Assembly (NCBI GenBank): GCA_965220955.1
Contig: CBDCRK010000045.1
Coordinates: 1 to 64,000, forward strand
Reading direction: 5' to 3'
DNA: 64,000 nt
From: CBDCRK01 sp965220955
Lineage (GTDB): Bacteria > Desulfobacterota > Binatia > Bin18 > CBDCRK01
Positions 24,742 through 34,213 of the stretch are shown here, one piece after another. The notes beneath the pieces were generated by a model that saw only the letters and a list, made by a program, of their open reading frames with translations, did not search any database and was not told where the DNA came from. Position 1 is the stretch's first letter, and each line of letters begins with the position of its first letter. The translations under genes and the position numbers were made by a program.

Positions 24742-25794
24742 TCAATAGGTAATGAGTGGCTTAATAACGTTATCCTCCTTGGTCTCCATTAAGTGGAAGG
24801 CTCGCTCTACCTCAGCAAACGGGAATCGGTGCGTTGTAAGCGAGGTTGGGTTAACCCGACCGCTCTCTAAAAGCCGCAGTAGACGGGTCATCCGCTCCCG
24901 GCCACCTGGACAGAGGGCGGTGCGTATCCTTTTGTCGCTCATTCCCAGGCCAAACTCCGGTAAAGGAATAGGTAGAACACTACCTGCCTCGCCGTGATAG
25001 CCGATGTTTGAGATAACCCCGCCCGGCTTGGTGGCCTTAATACAATTTTCAAAGGTTGTTGGAAGCCCCAGAGCTTCGATAGCTGAATCAACGCCGACTC
25101 CGTTGGTAAGCCGCATGATCTGTTCCACCGCATCACCCTCAGTAGGATCAACCACTTCATCGGCACCAAGATGTCTGGAGAGATCCTTGCGGTCGGGTTT
25201 TGACTCCACCGCAATCACCAGCCCTGCCCCAACTAGGCGCGCACCTATGGTGGCGCACAACCCTACAGGCCCTTGGGCAAAAACGGCGACCGTGCCGCCC
25301 AGGGGTATCTCCGCGTTCTCTGCCCCAGCAAAGCCGGTAGACATCATATCGGTTGTATAGAGCGCCTGCTCGTCACTCAACGCTTGTGGTATGTGGACCA
25401 GGTTATAGTCCGCATCGTTGACAAGAAAGTATTCCGCCAGGTTGCCGTCCCGCTGGGCGGTGAACTTGTAGCCTCCCAACATTCCTCCACACTGGGAGGT
25501 GAAGCCCCGCTGGCAATAGTCGCACCTGCCACAAGGAGTAACAGCGTTCACCGCCACCCGGTCGCCTTCTTTGAACATTGCCACGTGAGCGCCGACCTGG
25601 TGCACCACGCCCACACTCTCATGACCAAGGACTCGACCCTCGGGTATAGCAATCACTCCCCGCACCGTGTGGACGTCTGAGGTGCAGATAAGGGATGCGG
25701 TAGTTTTGATTACTGCGTCGTTCGGGCCTGGCTTAGGCATCGGCTTATCAATAACATCGACTCTGCCCACCTCTAAGAACGCAAGTGCTTTCAT
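24742..25794 (-). CDS. Zinc-dependent alcohol dehydrogenase, secondary-alcohol type
   Basis: The 350-residue medium-chain dehydrogenase has catalytic ligands C37 (CTSD), H58-E59 (GHESVG) and an acidic ligand further on. The structural zinc lobe is CGRCDYCQRGFTSQCGG. The nucleotide-binding core is AQGPVGLCATIGARLVGAG. Features such as PCGRCDYC...GGMLGGYKF and DMMSTGFAGAENA match the NADP-dependent secondary alcohol dehydrogenase (TbADH-like) branch. AAGGAG stands before the ATG. It is distinct from the class III-like paralogue at 10196-11290. Confidence 0.92.
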   Translation of the reverse strand: MKALAFLEVGRVDVIDKPMPKPGPNDAVIKTTASLICTSDVHTVRGVIAIPEGRVLGHESVGVVHQVGAHVAMFKEGDRVAVNAVTPCGRCDYCQRGFTSQCGGMLGGYKFTAQRDGNLAEYFLVNDADYNLVHIPQALSDEQALYTTDMMSTGFAGAENAEIPLGGTVAVFAQGPVGLCATIGARLVGAGLVIAVESKPDRKDLSRHLGADEVVDPTEGDAVEQIMRLTNGVGVDSAIEALGLPTTFENCIKATKPGGVISNIGYHGEAGSVLPIPLPEFGLGMSDKRIRTALCPGGRERMTRLLRLLESGRVNPTSLTTHRFPFAEVERAFHLMETKEDNVIKPLITY

Positions 25795-25940
25795 AGTCTT
25801 CTCCTTTAGTCGCCCTTTCAGGCGGATTTGCTGATAGACTCTTTATAACAATCAAGTCTCTTTGTCATGTCTGAGTAGAAAACCCCTGCAACTCCTAGCA
25901 CTGACTTAACATTTGTCATGACACGGATAGACTCAGACTA

Positions 25941-26132
25941 ATGAACGCAATTGGGTGCCAGCTTAAAGAAGTACGTGAGCAATGGGCACTGTCACAGGAA
26001 GCACTTGCACGCTTAATCGGTGTATCAGTGCGGACTGTAGTGGGCGGGGAGCATGGGGAATCAACTCCAAGTCCCCTGGCGCTTCAAAAGCTACAAGAGA
26101 TTGGAGTCAATAAGGAAGATTGGAGCCAGTAG
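25941..26132 (+). CDS. Small XRE-like HTH protein, degenerate recognition region
   Basis: The 63-residue protein has a Cro/C1-type HTH: LKEVREQWALSQEALARLIGVSVRTV followed by PSPLALQKLQEIG. The normally conserved W/R-E pair after the recognition helix (as in the 1302-1526 protein, NRWESG) is replaced by VGGEHGES, so binding may be impaired. It is short and has no obvious neighbour in its transcription unit. Possibly a decaying regulator. Confidence 0.55.
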   Translation: MNAIGCQLKEVREQWALSQEALARLIGVSVRTVVGGEHGESTPSPLALQKLQEIGVNKEDWSQ

Positions 26133-26171
26133 CCTACCTTTTCTCGGAACAGCAAAGTTCTTTACAGTTGT

Positions 26172-29100
26172 TCACTCTTTCCCTAGCCCATCTGCCCAAC
26201 CTTTAAGCCTCCGCCTTTCGTCGTCCCCCCAAGGGAAGAGGACTTCTTCCCGAGCCTGCAAAAACAACAAGATGATTTCTTTGACCTTAAGTCCAGTAGT
26301 CTCTTCCAGTGATAGCGCATAAAGGAAACCCTGTTGCTTGTATACTTCTGCCCGCTCTTCTAACCCGTTTCCTTTAGATACGGCGTCGGTCTTGAAATCC
26401 ACTACTACAAGCTGACCGTCTTCGACAAACGCTAGATCCACGACTCCTTCAAGAAGCTTTCCCTTGTGAGCGTAGGTAAAAGGAACCTCATAAAAAAGGC
26501 GCTCAGCCCTGCGGGCACGAGCCATCACAGAAGAGGAGACAGCTGCTTGGGCAAGCTCCACGACCCGGGAAACCTCTTCTTCTAAGGCCCCGTGCATGCG
26601 TGCAAGTTTTGCCATCTTTTCAGGGTTCTCTATCCCATGACGCAGGACTTCGTGGACTAGCCTGCCAAGGCGGAGGGCCTTAGCGCGCTCTAAGGCAGCC
26701 GTCTGTTTTAGAACCCTCACCCCAGCCCTCTCCCTGGAAGGGAGAGGGAGCGTTTCTCTCGTTTGAGGAGATGTTAAAGAGGTGTCTTTTTCTGCTATAT
26801 GGGTCACGGCAAAAATCGGCTCTCCCTGGGCCCCGCTCTTCTTAAGATCCTCAAGCCCTTTTTGCCAGGTCTCAAATTCCTCAAGCGAGCCTTGCTCCTC
26901 TTTTCCTGGATCCCAGGACTCAACAGCAACAGAAGGCTCGGGAGGAGCCTCTAACTTACGGGAATCGTAGACAAACATTGGTGGTCCTTGGGGACCAAAG
27001 GGATTCATAACCTCTCCATAAAAACGCTCCTCCATCCCTGCTCCCACTATGCCGAGGAACCCGTCCGGCTTGGTTCCGGGTAGCAGCAGGATCACAAGGT
27101 GGTCGCGCGCACGGGTGGCTGCTACATAGAGGAGGCGCTTTTCTTCCTCTTCTTCCTCTGTGCGTTCTTTTCCCTCTGCTTCTTGCCAGGCTAGAGTCTC
27201 ACATCCCAGCGTACGCGGTCCCAAACTTACCTCCATTTTTCCTGCGGAGCGATTGATAACACCCGATCGACCCAAAGCCCGGCGGTGGGAAGCCACGTCA
27301 GCCAGAAGAACCACTGGAAACTCCAATCCCTTGGCCTTGTGTACGGTGAGCAGCCGAATGGCCTCCTCTCTTTCTTCGCTAATAGGAGACTCACCTTCTT
27401 CCCACCCCATCCTCTCCATTTCATGCAAAAAGTATACAAATGCGTGTAAGGTTAGTTGGGAGGACCGAGCAATCTCACTGGCCTTTAGCAGGTTAGCCAC
27501 TGGCTGCTCTCCCTGAGACAGCAAGGAAAACAGGGAGGGGAGATGCGTACGGGCGTAGAGTTCTTCCAAGAGAACGGCAGGACTTAAAGTGTTACGCCGC
27601 TGATGAAAATCCCCAAGCAGGCCAAAGGCAGAGCCAAAACGGAAAGCTTCGTGGGCTTCTCTGGAGACCGGTACGGTGTAATTGAGCTCTCCTCCGGTGG
27701 CAATAAAGAGGAAAAGATCCTCATCGGAAAAACCGAAAAGCGGTGAGCGTAGCCCTGCCACTAGGGCTTCTTTGTCCCAGGGGTTTTCTATAGTCCGTAA
27801 GAGGGCTAGAAGAGTACTGATCTCCTGGCGGTGGTAAAATTTTCTGCCTCCAAAGACCCGGTAAGGAATACCAAATCTCCTTAGAGCCTCTTCGTATACC
27901 TCCATAGCCTGGTAGGTGCGAAACAGAATGGCAATGTCACTATACCGCACCCCACGCTCTCCCCAAAAAGACATCTCTCCCCACTCAACCGCCCTTTTGA
28001 GAAAGGCTGCGGCTATTTCTGCCTCGGCCCGGCGCTCCCCTTCTCGGGAGCGCTTGAGCGGCAGGCGCTCAGGGGGAACGGGAAGCAGGGTGACTTCTTT
28101 GCCATGGAATTCGAAGCGGGTGGGGACCAGGGGAGTATAGGCGGTAGGCTGTCCCGCTGCCCCCTCGGCCATCACCCGAGAAAAGGTCTCATTGATCCAG
28201 TCAACCATGGGCGCGCGGGCACGGAAGTTAGTAGAAAGGGTGATTACTTCTCCCCGCTGGCTGATGGTCTCGCAGGCGTGCTGATAAACCATTGTATCTG
28301 CCCGACGAAAACGATAAATGGACTGACAAGGATCACCCACCACAAAGAGTTTCCCTGGTTTGAGTTCCACCGCTGTCCAGGCCTCGGCCCGAGCACCATC
28401 CTCGGCCAGAAAAAAGACCACCTCTGCCTGCAGGGGATCAGTGTCTTGAAACTCATCTACCAGGATGGAATTGTATCTTTGCTGTAGGGCACGACGAATT
28501 TCTTTGTTGGATCTGAGGAGATTGCGAGTGAAAAGGAGCAGATCGGTGAAATCGAGAAGTCCCTGCTGCTGTTTCTTTTGCTGGTAGTAGGCAACATATC
28601 CGCTAAGCCAGCGGATAAGCTCGACGCTAAGATTGTGAAAAAGGACCTGCCGGACTTTATCCCGCTCTGCGGCTAGATGGGCAAGAAGAGCCCGGACCTC
28701 TTTGAGCACGCTCTCCTGCTGCCAGTAGCTTTGGTTTCCTCCCTTAGGATTAATAGCCAAGCCCTGGGCAAGAAGTTTTTCACCTTGCTCCTCATTGGTC
28801 CAAAAGTTTACCGCGTCCGCTAGAGCCTCAATCTGTGCACAGGCACGATCCTGAGGATTGACACAAAAGCGTTGCCAGGAGGTAAGCCTTTGTGCCCCTT
28901 CTCTCAGGGTCTGGTGAAAGGAGGGCAGAAGAGACGGGAGAGACGAGGGCAGCATATCCAGACAGTCACGATGGTCCAGCACAAAGTGGGCAGCCGTCTC
29001 AAGGTGCTCCAGGGAAAGACCCAGACGGAGCGCCCGCTTAAGCACAGCCCGCGAGGTGCCCAGTTCTTGGGCTAGCCAATCTCTCCAGGCCTCTGCCCGC

Positions 29101-29510
29101 AGGAACCTGGCAGCCAGTTCTTCCAAGACAGTAAAGCCCGGATCAACCCTTGCTTCCAAGGGCCGCTCACGCAAAAGTCCGGCGCAAAAAGCGTGGATAG
29201 TTGAGATCGTTGCCCGCTCCAGGTCGCTCAAAGCCTCGCGTAATGCATGCCGTTCTCCCTCTGGCGGGAAGGTACGCAAAGCAGCCTCAATCTCGGCCCG
29301 CAGGCGAACCTTCATTTCGGCTGCTGCTTTCTCCGTGAAGGTGATAGCAGCTATACGGTCCAACCGGGAGACTCCCGAACGGATGAGGCCGAGCAAGCGC
29401 TGGAGCAAAACCGTTGTCTTTCCCGTTCCGGCCCCGGCCCTAACCACAAAGGTCGTTTTTAGCTCTTCAGCCACCCGGCGGCGTGCTTCGGTATCAGGGA
29501 AATCACTCAT
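26172..29510 (-). CDS. addA: AddA-like UvrD-family helicase-nuclease
   Basis: The 1112-residue superfamily 1 helicase has Walker A RAGAGTGKT (about 24-32), motif II VDEFQDTDP, motif III and VTLHKAKGLEFPVV-type motif V. The C-terminal lambda-exonuclease-like PD-(D/E)XK site has GRLVHEVLR, GVVDLAF and VVVDFKTD. It pairs with AddB, encoded just upstream, to resect double-strand breaks. ATG 29510 is used; a TTG 12 bases upstream is also in frame. An insertion of about 20 residues (26717-26770, TSPQTRETLPLPSRERAGVRV) derives from a dispersed nucleotide repeat and sits in the linker before the nuclease domain. Confidence 0.92.
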   Translation of the reverse strand: MSDFPDTEARRRVAEELKTTFVVRAGAGTGKTTVLLQRLLGLIRSGVSRLDRIAAITFTEKAAAEMKVRLRAEIEAALRTFPPEGERHALREALSDLERATISTIHAFCAGLLRERPLEARVDPGFTVLEELAARFLRAEAWRDWLAQELGTSRAVLKRALRLGLSLEHLETAAHFVLDHRDCLDMLPSSLPSLLPSFHQTLREGAQRLTSWQRFCVNPQDRACAQIEALADAVNFWTNEEQGEKLLAQGLAINPKGGNQSYWQQESVLKEVRALLAHLAAERDKVRQVLFHNLSVELIRWLSGYVAYYQQKKQQQGLLDFTDLLLFTRNLLRSNKEIRRALQQRYNSILVDEFQDTDPLQAEVVFFLAEDGARAEAWTAVELKPGKLFVVGDPCQSIYRFRRADTMVYQHACETISQRGEVITLSTNFRARAPMVDWINETFSRVMAEGAAGQPTAYTPLVPTRFEFHGKEVTLLPVPPERLPLKRSREGERRAEAEIAAAFLKRAVEWGEMSFWGERGVRYSDIAILFRTYQAMEVYEEALRRFGIPYRVFGGRKFYHRQEISTLLALLRTIENPWDKEALVAGLRSPLFGFSDEDLFLFIATGGELNYTVPVSREAHEAFRFGSAFGLLGDFHQRRNTLSPAVLLEELYARTHLPSLFSLLSQGEQPVANLLKASEIARSSQLTLHAFVYFLHEMERMGWEEGESPISEEREEAIRLLTVHKAKGLEFPVVLLADVASHRRALGRSGVINRSAGKMEVSLGPRTLGCETLAWQEAEGKERTEEEEEEKRLLYVAATRARDHLVILLLPGTKPDGFLGIVGAGMEERFYGEVMNPFGPQGPPMFVYDSRKLEAPPEPSVAVESWDPGKEEQGSLEEFETWQKGLEDLKKSGAQGEPIFAVTHIAEKDTSLTSPQTRETLPLPSRERAGVRVLKQTAALERAKALRLGRLVHEVLRHGIENPEKMAKLARMHGALEEEVSRVVELAQAAVSSSVMARARRAERLFYEVPFTYAHKGKLLEGVVDLAFVEDGQLVVVDFKTDAVSKGNGLEERAEVYKQQGFLYALSLEETTGLKVKEIILLFLQAREEVLFPWGDDERRRLKGWADGLGKE
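26717..26757. repeat. Dispersed CTCACCCC...GGGAGAGGG repeat inserted in-frame in addA
   Basis: The sequence CCCTCACCCCAGCCCTCTCC followed by an imperfect palindrome (CCCTGGAAGGGAGAGGG) matches a repeat widespread in bacteria. It is kept in frame within addA. Partial copies lie at 35641-35672 and 42404-42421. Confidence 0.7.
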
Positions 29511-29621
29511 ACTTAGTTGCAATCTCTGCAGTCATCTAGTGTTCCTTGTATTAGAGCGGGTTTCAGTTGCATGTACAAGAAAGGCCAATTCTTGGAGTGC
29601 GCAAGCGGGTATCGCATTTGA

Positions 29622-32600
29622 TTAGGAAATCTCCTTTACCCGAAAAAAAGCCTGAGTCCGAGGATCGTCTTTTTTTCGTTCGTATCGGGCGCTGGCGTCC
29701 CTACCGCAGATGAGGGGAAAGGGACACTCCTTACAAGAGGAGGGAGTAGCAAAGAAGAGTCCATCCTTTATGTTGCAAGCTAAAGTGTGAACTATTCCCT
29801 TCAGGGCAACCAAATGCTCCGGCCAGGACTCCGAGGAAAGGACCTGCGTGTATCCTCTGCCGCCAGTGTAGGTATATCCTGCAGCCACCCAGTCAAGGTG
29901 GGGCCAGAGATATTTGGCCGCAAACAGATAGAGAGGAAGCTGAAGCGCCTCTCCTCCAGCAAAGGTTCCACGAATTGGCCGGCCGGTTTTATAGTCTACA
30001 ATCCTGGCCCGTTTACTGTCAGCAGTACCCCGCCGGGCGGTGCGCCGCCCGGCCGAAACGTCGATCCGGTCAATCCGTCCACGTAAAATAACAGTTTCTC
30101 CATCCTCAAGGGGAAAGGGAACCGGCTCAGACGTGGAGAATTCGTTGTTATCTCCTGGCAAGCCAAAGTGGACTTCAAATCCGGCCGGAGAAAAATCCTC
30201 TTCCATCTCTCTCTCACGCCGTAGGAGTAGCCGCAGTTCCTCTCTGAGGTTTTCCTGTTCTAGCTCCCAAAGTAGAGGAAACCCCATCATGCCTTCCTGG
30301 GCAAAGCTAGTGAAGTGTCTGTCCGTAATCTGCCAAAGCAATCGCTCATGAACGGCAGAGTCCTGAGGAGAGAGAGGGAGGAGGCCAAGGTCCTTCAATT
30401 GCACAAAAAGGTCTCGCAGGACCGCGTGAACCAGTGCCCCTCGATCACGTGGAGAGATCCCGGCTACACTTTCAGGTCGCTCAAGGGGGGTCAGGGATAA
30501 AAGAGAAGAGAGGAAATAGCGAAAAGGGCAGCGAGCGTATGTTTCAAGTGTGCTAGGCGAAAGAACTATAGGGGCAGGGCCCTGCCGGACGGTACCCCGC
30601 CGGGTGGTATCCCACCGGGAAGAAAGGAATTTTTCCTGTAGCTGGGCTTTTGCCTCTTGACTCTGCAGTATCCCGTCAAACTCGGTAAAAACAATTTCTT
30701 GTGATTTCTTTATCTGGGCAGTCAATGCCGGAAAAAAGAAGGGAGAGACAGAGCTGAGATAACTAAGGGGAGTTAGGCTTCCCTGAGCCCTCGCCCGGAC
30801 AGCCTGGGCCAGGTGGAATTCCAGAGGATCTATGGCATTGCCTGGGGGTCCAGCAAAGAAGGGGGAGAGAGGAACACGCATACACCAGTCTTCCAGGTCT
30901 CCAAAGAGGGCAGGACTTCCGTTCAGTGCCTCGACCACCCGCAGAAGATAGAAGGATGGCAGCCTCTCATGGGTTAGAGTGAGGTCCAGACGAGGATAGG
31001 TCAGGGTGAGGCTTTCTTTGGCCCCTTTGACCGCCAGAGTAAAAAGAAGGCGCTCCTCGTCAAGGAGCCTTCTCTTTGGGGGCATCTCCAAGAGTAGGGT
31101 CTCGCTTAGATGCTGACGCTCTTCATCTCCCAAGAGGGGGTCCTGGCGCAGAAAGCGCGGAAATCCTCCCTCGGTTAGACCAGGGATGATAACCGCCCGA
31201 AAGGACACCCCGCGTGAAGAGAGCGCATCACCCACAAACACCCCCTTCCTTTCAAACTCTCCCACCTCTACTGTGGCAAGGGAGAGCGCCCGGGAAGCTG
31301 ACTCGGTCCACTCTTCTACAGTAATCTCTCCTCCTAAGAGGTTTAGATTCTCAAGCCGCCCTATTTCCTCTCTGGTCCGCTCTCGGTGCTCCGAGGGGCC
31401 AACATACTTGTCAAAAAGGGTCAGGAAAGTTTGCACCCGTTCCTTCCAGGTAGCTTGGGGCAAGACTCTCTCACAATCGGAGAAAAATTCCCCCATAAAG
31501 GCCACAAAAGCCTCGGCGGCAGCCGCGGCGACATTGGTAACTGTGTCAGCAACAGAAAAAGAACCATCCCCCTTCTCCTCTTGTTGCCATGAGGTTTGCA
31601 TCCTGAGGAGCCGTCTCCACCACTCTTCCTTCCCTTTGACAATGCCGGCCTTTATGGAGAGTTGCTCCCAAAAAGCAGGCAGAGCGTGGCTAGCCTTCTC
31701 CCCCAAAAGCCCTGGGAAAGGAGGGTTAGCAAAGGTAAGAAACTCCAACACCCGCTCTCGTAGGAAATCTTCTTGTAAGACCTGACACAAGAGGAGAAAA
31801 GCTTTTCCTGCATGAGTATGGGAGAGGGGAAGACCTCCATAGAGAAAAACCGGAATGTCCAGGCGAGAGAAGGCTTCCAACAAAAGCTCCTTGTACACCT
31901 CGGGGTTGCGAAGAAGGATGCCAATTTCGTGGAAACGCAGCCCCTGCTCTTGCACCAGACCCAGCACCGCCCGGGCTATTTCACGAACTTCTCTTGTTTC
32001 CCCCGGAGCCGAAATCATCTGCAGCGTGCTGTCCCGCAGGGGTACCGCTGAGGTAGGTTCGGTTACCGGAAGGCTTTCCCTTTCAGCAAAGAGGCCTTGT
32101 TGTACTCTGGCCAAGTCTGTGTACCTGGGCAAATCCGACGCCAGAGAGACCACCTGGAATCCTAGAGCAGTCAGCCAGCTTAAGGTTGGTGTTGACAACT
32201 CATACGGCGGTGCCTGCCGCCAGGGAAAGAAAACCAGCGAGTCTGTCTTGCTAACCGCTGCTTCCACTAGCCGCCTTTGCTGCAGCGTAAAATCATAGAA
32301 TCCGTATACCAAAAGAGGCCCGGCAGGAGACTGGATTCCAAGGAAATCTGCAGCCTTGGCCAAGAGACCAGGGTCATCAGCAAGGTGCTTTTCTTGCAGA
32401 AAGTGATTATACCGCTCGTAAAAGTCAGCAAGAGCCAAAATCTTCTGGCGGTATAAGCCCGTCAGCTTTGCCTTTTCTATAAAGGCCTTAAGATCGGCGG
32501 CAGAAATACCCGCTTGTTTTAGCTCCTCAAGGGTTGCCAGCAGAGTCCGGGAAACACCGGGAAGATCCTGCAGTGGGGCAAAGTATGCCTCTGGCGTGGT

Positions 32601-32900
32601 CAGAAGTCTCTTAATGATCAACTCTCTCACTAAAGGGGATAGGGAAAGAAATCCCTCTTCAGCCAGGGCAGGCCCAGCAACCTCCCTGGCAAAGTCGATC
32701 AAGGTAAAAAAACGAAGATTAAAATGTCCTTTTCCCCTACGGGCGATAAGACGGCGAAGCCTAAGAGCCAGTAGATTAGTTGGCACTAATACTGTAAGCG
32801 AAAAGAGGGAATCTTCTTCCCTGATTGCCTGCGTTGCAGTAGCAAAGGCGTCTTCCAGAACAGCAAAGGAATCGCTAACAAAGAGCCTTTTTTGCGGCAT
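29622..32900 (-). CDS. addB: AddB-like ATP-dependent nuclease subunit
   Basis: The 1092-residue protein has an inactivated helicase-like N-terminus (LTVLVPTNLLALRLRRLI, no Walker A) and a C-terminal RecB-type nuclease with IVDYKTGRP as the catalytic DxK motif. The four-Cys iron-sulfur staple of AddB is visible: one Cys in YARCPFRYF and three in CKECPFPLIC. It ends 112 bases before addA on the same strand, the usual order. Two stretches of 15-base in-frame tandem repeats (30024-30053 and 30576-30620) insert Arg/Thr/Gly-rich pentapeptides in the nuclease domain and just before it. Motifs on both sides are intact, so the protein should still fold. Confidence 0.9.
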   Translation of the reverse strand: MPQKRLFVSDSFAVLEDAFATATQAIREEDSLFSLTVLVPTNLLALRLRRLIARRGKGHFNLRFFTLIDFAREVAGPALAEEGFLSLSPLVRELIIKRLLTTPEAYFAPLQDLPGVSRTLLATLEELKQAGISAADLKAFIEKAKLTGLYRQKILALADFYERYNHFLQEKHLADDPGLLAKAADFLGIQSPAGPLLVYGFYDFTLQQRRLVEAAVSKTDSLVFFPWRQAPPYELSTPTLSWLTALGFQVVSLASDLPRYTDLARVQQGLFAERESLPVTEPTSAVPLRDSTLQMISAPGETREVREIARAVLGLVQEQGLRFHEIGILLRNPEVYKELLLEAFSRLDIPVFLYGGLPLSHTHAGKAFLLLCQVLQEDFLRERVLEFLTFANPPFPGLLGEKASHALPAFWEQLSIKAGIVKGKEEWWRRLLRMQTSWQQEEKGDGSFSVADTVTNVAAAAAEAFVAFMGEFFSDCERVLPQATWKERVQTFLTLFDKYVGPSEHRERTREEIGRLENLNLLGGEITVEEWTESASRALSLATVEVGEFERKGVFVGDALSSRGVSFRAVIIPGLTEGGFPRFLRQDPLLGDEERQHLSETLLLEMPPKRRLLDEERLLFTLAVKGAKESLTLTYPRLDLTLTHERLPSFYLLRVVEALNGSPALFGDLEDWCMRVPLSPFFAGPPGNAIDPLEFHLAQAVRARAQGSLTPLSYLSSVSPFFFPALTAQIKKSQEIVFTEFDGILQSQEAKAQLQEKFLSSRWDTTRRGTVRQGPAPIVLSPSTLETYARCPFRYFLSSLLSLTPLERPESVAGISPRDRGALVHAVLRDLFVQLKDLGLLPLSPQDSAVHERLLWQITDRHFTSFAQEGMMGFPLLWELEQENLREELRLLLRREREMEEDFSPAGFEVHFGLPGDNNEFSTSEPVPFPLEDGETVILRGRIDRIDVSAGRRTARRGTADSKRARIVDYKTGRPIRGTFAGGEALQLPLYLFAAKYLWPHLDWVAAGYTYTGGRGYTQVLSSESWPEHLVALKGIVHTLACNIKDGLFFATPSSCKECPFPLICGRDASARYERKKDDPRTQAFFRVKEIS
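30024..30053. repeat. 15-bp tandem repeat in addB (two units)
   Basis: Two imperfect 15-base units, AGTACCCCGCCGGGC and GGTGCGCCGCCCGGC, lie in tandem and encode GRRTARRGTA on the minus strand. They stay in frame. Confidence 0.65.
30576..30620. repeat. 15-bp tandem repeat in addB (two to three units)
   Basis: GGTACCCCGCCGGGT and GGTATCCCACCGGGA are adjacent 15-base units, preceded by a more diverged one at 30576-30590. They encode TTRRGTVRQG on the minus strand. The core CCGGGTGG is shared with the array at 39578-39622. Confidence 0.65.
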
Positions 32901-33050
32901 GGTTAGCTATGAGCAAGACGAAATCCTTCCTCCACAAGGAGGAAAGAGGCTAAAATGCTCATCAGGATTAAATTGGACCCTATCACTATAGGAGGTCTCG
33001 TCTTCCGTTATGTCAATATCGTGTAGTTTGATTTAGTCCCAATACCCTTC

Positions 33051-34055
33051 TCATGTTTGCAACATCTGGCGCAGGTCTGACAGCGCATAGGTGCCTGGCA
33101 GTTCCCGTCGCTCGACCATACGGTCCACTACCTGGACAAGCAACTTGTTGACAGGTGTAGCAATGGACAAATGTTGTCCCATCTCGGCAATCCTGCCGTT
33201 TAGGTAGCGAGCTTCAGTCCGCCCTCGCCGACAAAAGACATCCTGCCACATTGAAGGATACACCTGTAGTGCGCGGTCCGGTAGCGCTTTAGGTGTAAAG
33301 TCAGTGCGACTTAGGGAGGTAATCAGATCCGGTAGGGGTTGATCTCCAGGGAGTGTTTTTAAGGGAACCTCGGCCTTCGCTAGCACCTGCCTAGCTTCGT
33401 CAAAGATCTCGGCAAGAAAAAGGCGGGTCTCTAGGTTATTAAATGCCTCTGCGCCAGAGAGCCCAAGGATTGCCAGGGGACTATTGAGAAGGTTGACACA
33501 GAGCTTGGCCCATTTGTAGGACATAATCTCCTCAGTGAGAATGGATTCTAAGCTGGCTTTCTTGAAGGCGGAGACAACCTCGTCGGCGGTGGCGTCTTGT
33601 CCTTCAGGGTAGCGACCAATGACCAGGGCGTTACCACCCAGATGACGCACCTCTCCGGGGAAGATGAACCGCGCCCCCAGATGGAGGGCCACCCCATAGA
33701 CACGAGTGAAGCACTTCGCAGCCATTTCCTCATTGGTCACGGTATTTTGCAGGCAGAAGATTGGTGTGTCAGAAGGGACTTTACTCTGCAACTGTTCTAA
33801 GGCCACAGGCGTATCATAGGTTTTGACTGCTAAGAAAATAATATCATCAGGCCGGTACTGCCAATCGGCAAGATGAGAGCAGGCCGGTGGTTGGGTGACA
33901 AACTCACCGTACTTGCCGCCGAGCCTAAGACCTTCCTGCTGAATTTTTTCCACATGCGGTGGATCGCCAATGAGTAGCACCTCCACCCCAGCTTTGGTAA
34001 AATGACTGCCCACCACACTGCCCACGGCTCCGGCGCCAAAAATGACAAATCGCAT
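33051..34055 (-). CDS. panE: 2-dehydropantoate 2-reductase (ketopantoate reductase) family
   Basis: The 334-residue protein has the N-terminal Rossmann motif FGAGAVGSVVGSHFTKAG (residues 5-22) for NADPH, and the helical C-terminal domain with KWAKLCVNLLNSPLAILG and the conserved Lys in YKWAKL used for catalysis. This family reduces ketopantoate to pantoate in coenzyme A synthesis, but several members act on other keto acids. A perfect AGGAGG precedes the ATG. It is divergent from the selenocysteine-type peroxiredoxin gene. The panE symbol is by family, not proven activity. Confidence 0.85.
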   Translation of the reverse strand: MRFVIFGAGAVGSVVGSHFTKAGVEVLLIGDPPHVEKIQQEGLRLGGKYGEFVTQPPACSHLADWQYRPDDIIFLAVKTYDTPVALEQLQSKVPSDTPIFCLQNTVTNEEMAAKCFTRVYGVALHLGARFIFPGEVRHLGGNALVIGRYPEGQDATADEVVSAFKKASLESILTEEIMSYKWAKLCVNLLNSPLAILGLSGAEAFNNLETRLFLAEIFDEARQVLAKAEVPLKTLPGDQPLPDLITSLSRTDFTPKALPDRALQVYPSMWQDVFCRRGRTEARYLNGRIAEMGQHLSIATPVNKLLVQVVDRMVERRELPGTYALSDLRQMLQT

Positions 34056-34213
34056 AAGAACCTCCTTTCATTCCCAGGTTATGATGCAGGTTATGATGTT
34101 GCTGACAAAACGTCAAGGAAAGACTAGTGACGTTGCTTGACGCTTTTCTGCCTACCATGTAAGAATCGAGCCTGTTGGTTATACTAAGACAGAGGTAAGG
34201 AGGTGACAAGCAT

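Noticed and set aside
29056..29625. Plus-strand open frame of 189 codons antisense to addA
   Set aside because: It overlaps intact helicase motifs of addA and its composition is that of a shadow frame.
31186..31785. Plus-strand open frame of 199 codons antisense to addB
   Set aside because: It is the reverse reading of the conserved AddB sequence, with Ser/Arg-rich content typical of antisense frames and no start site.
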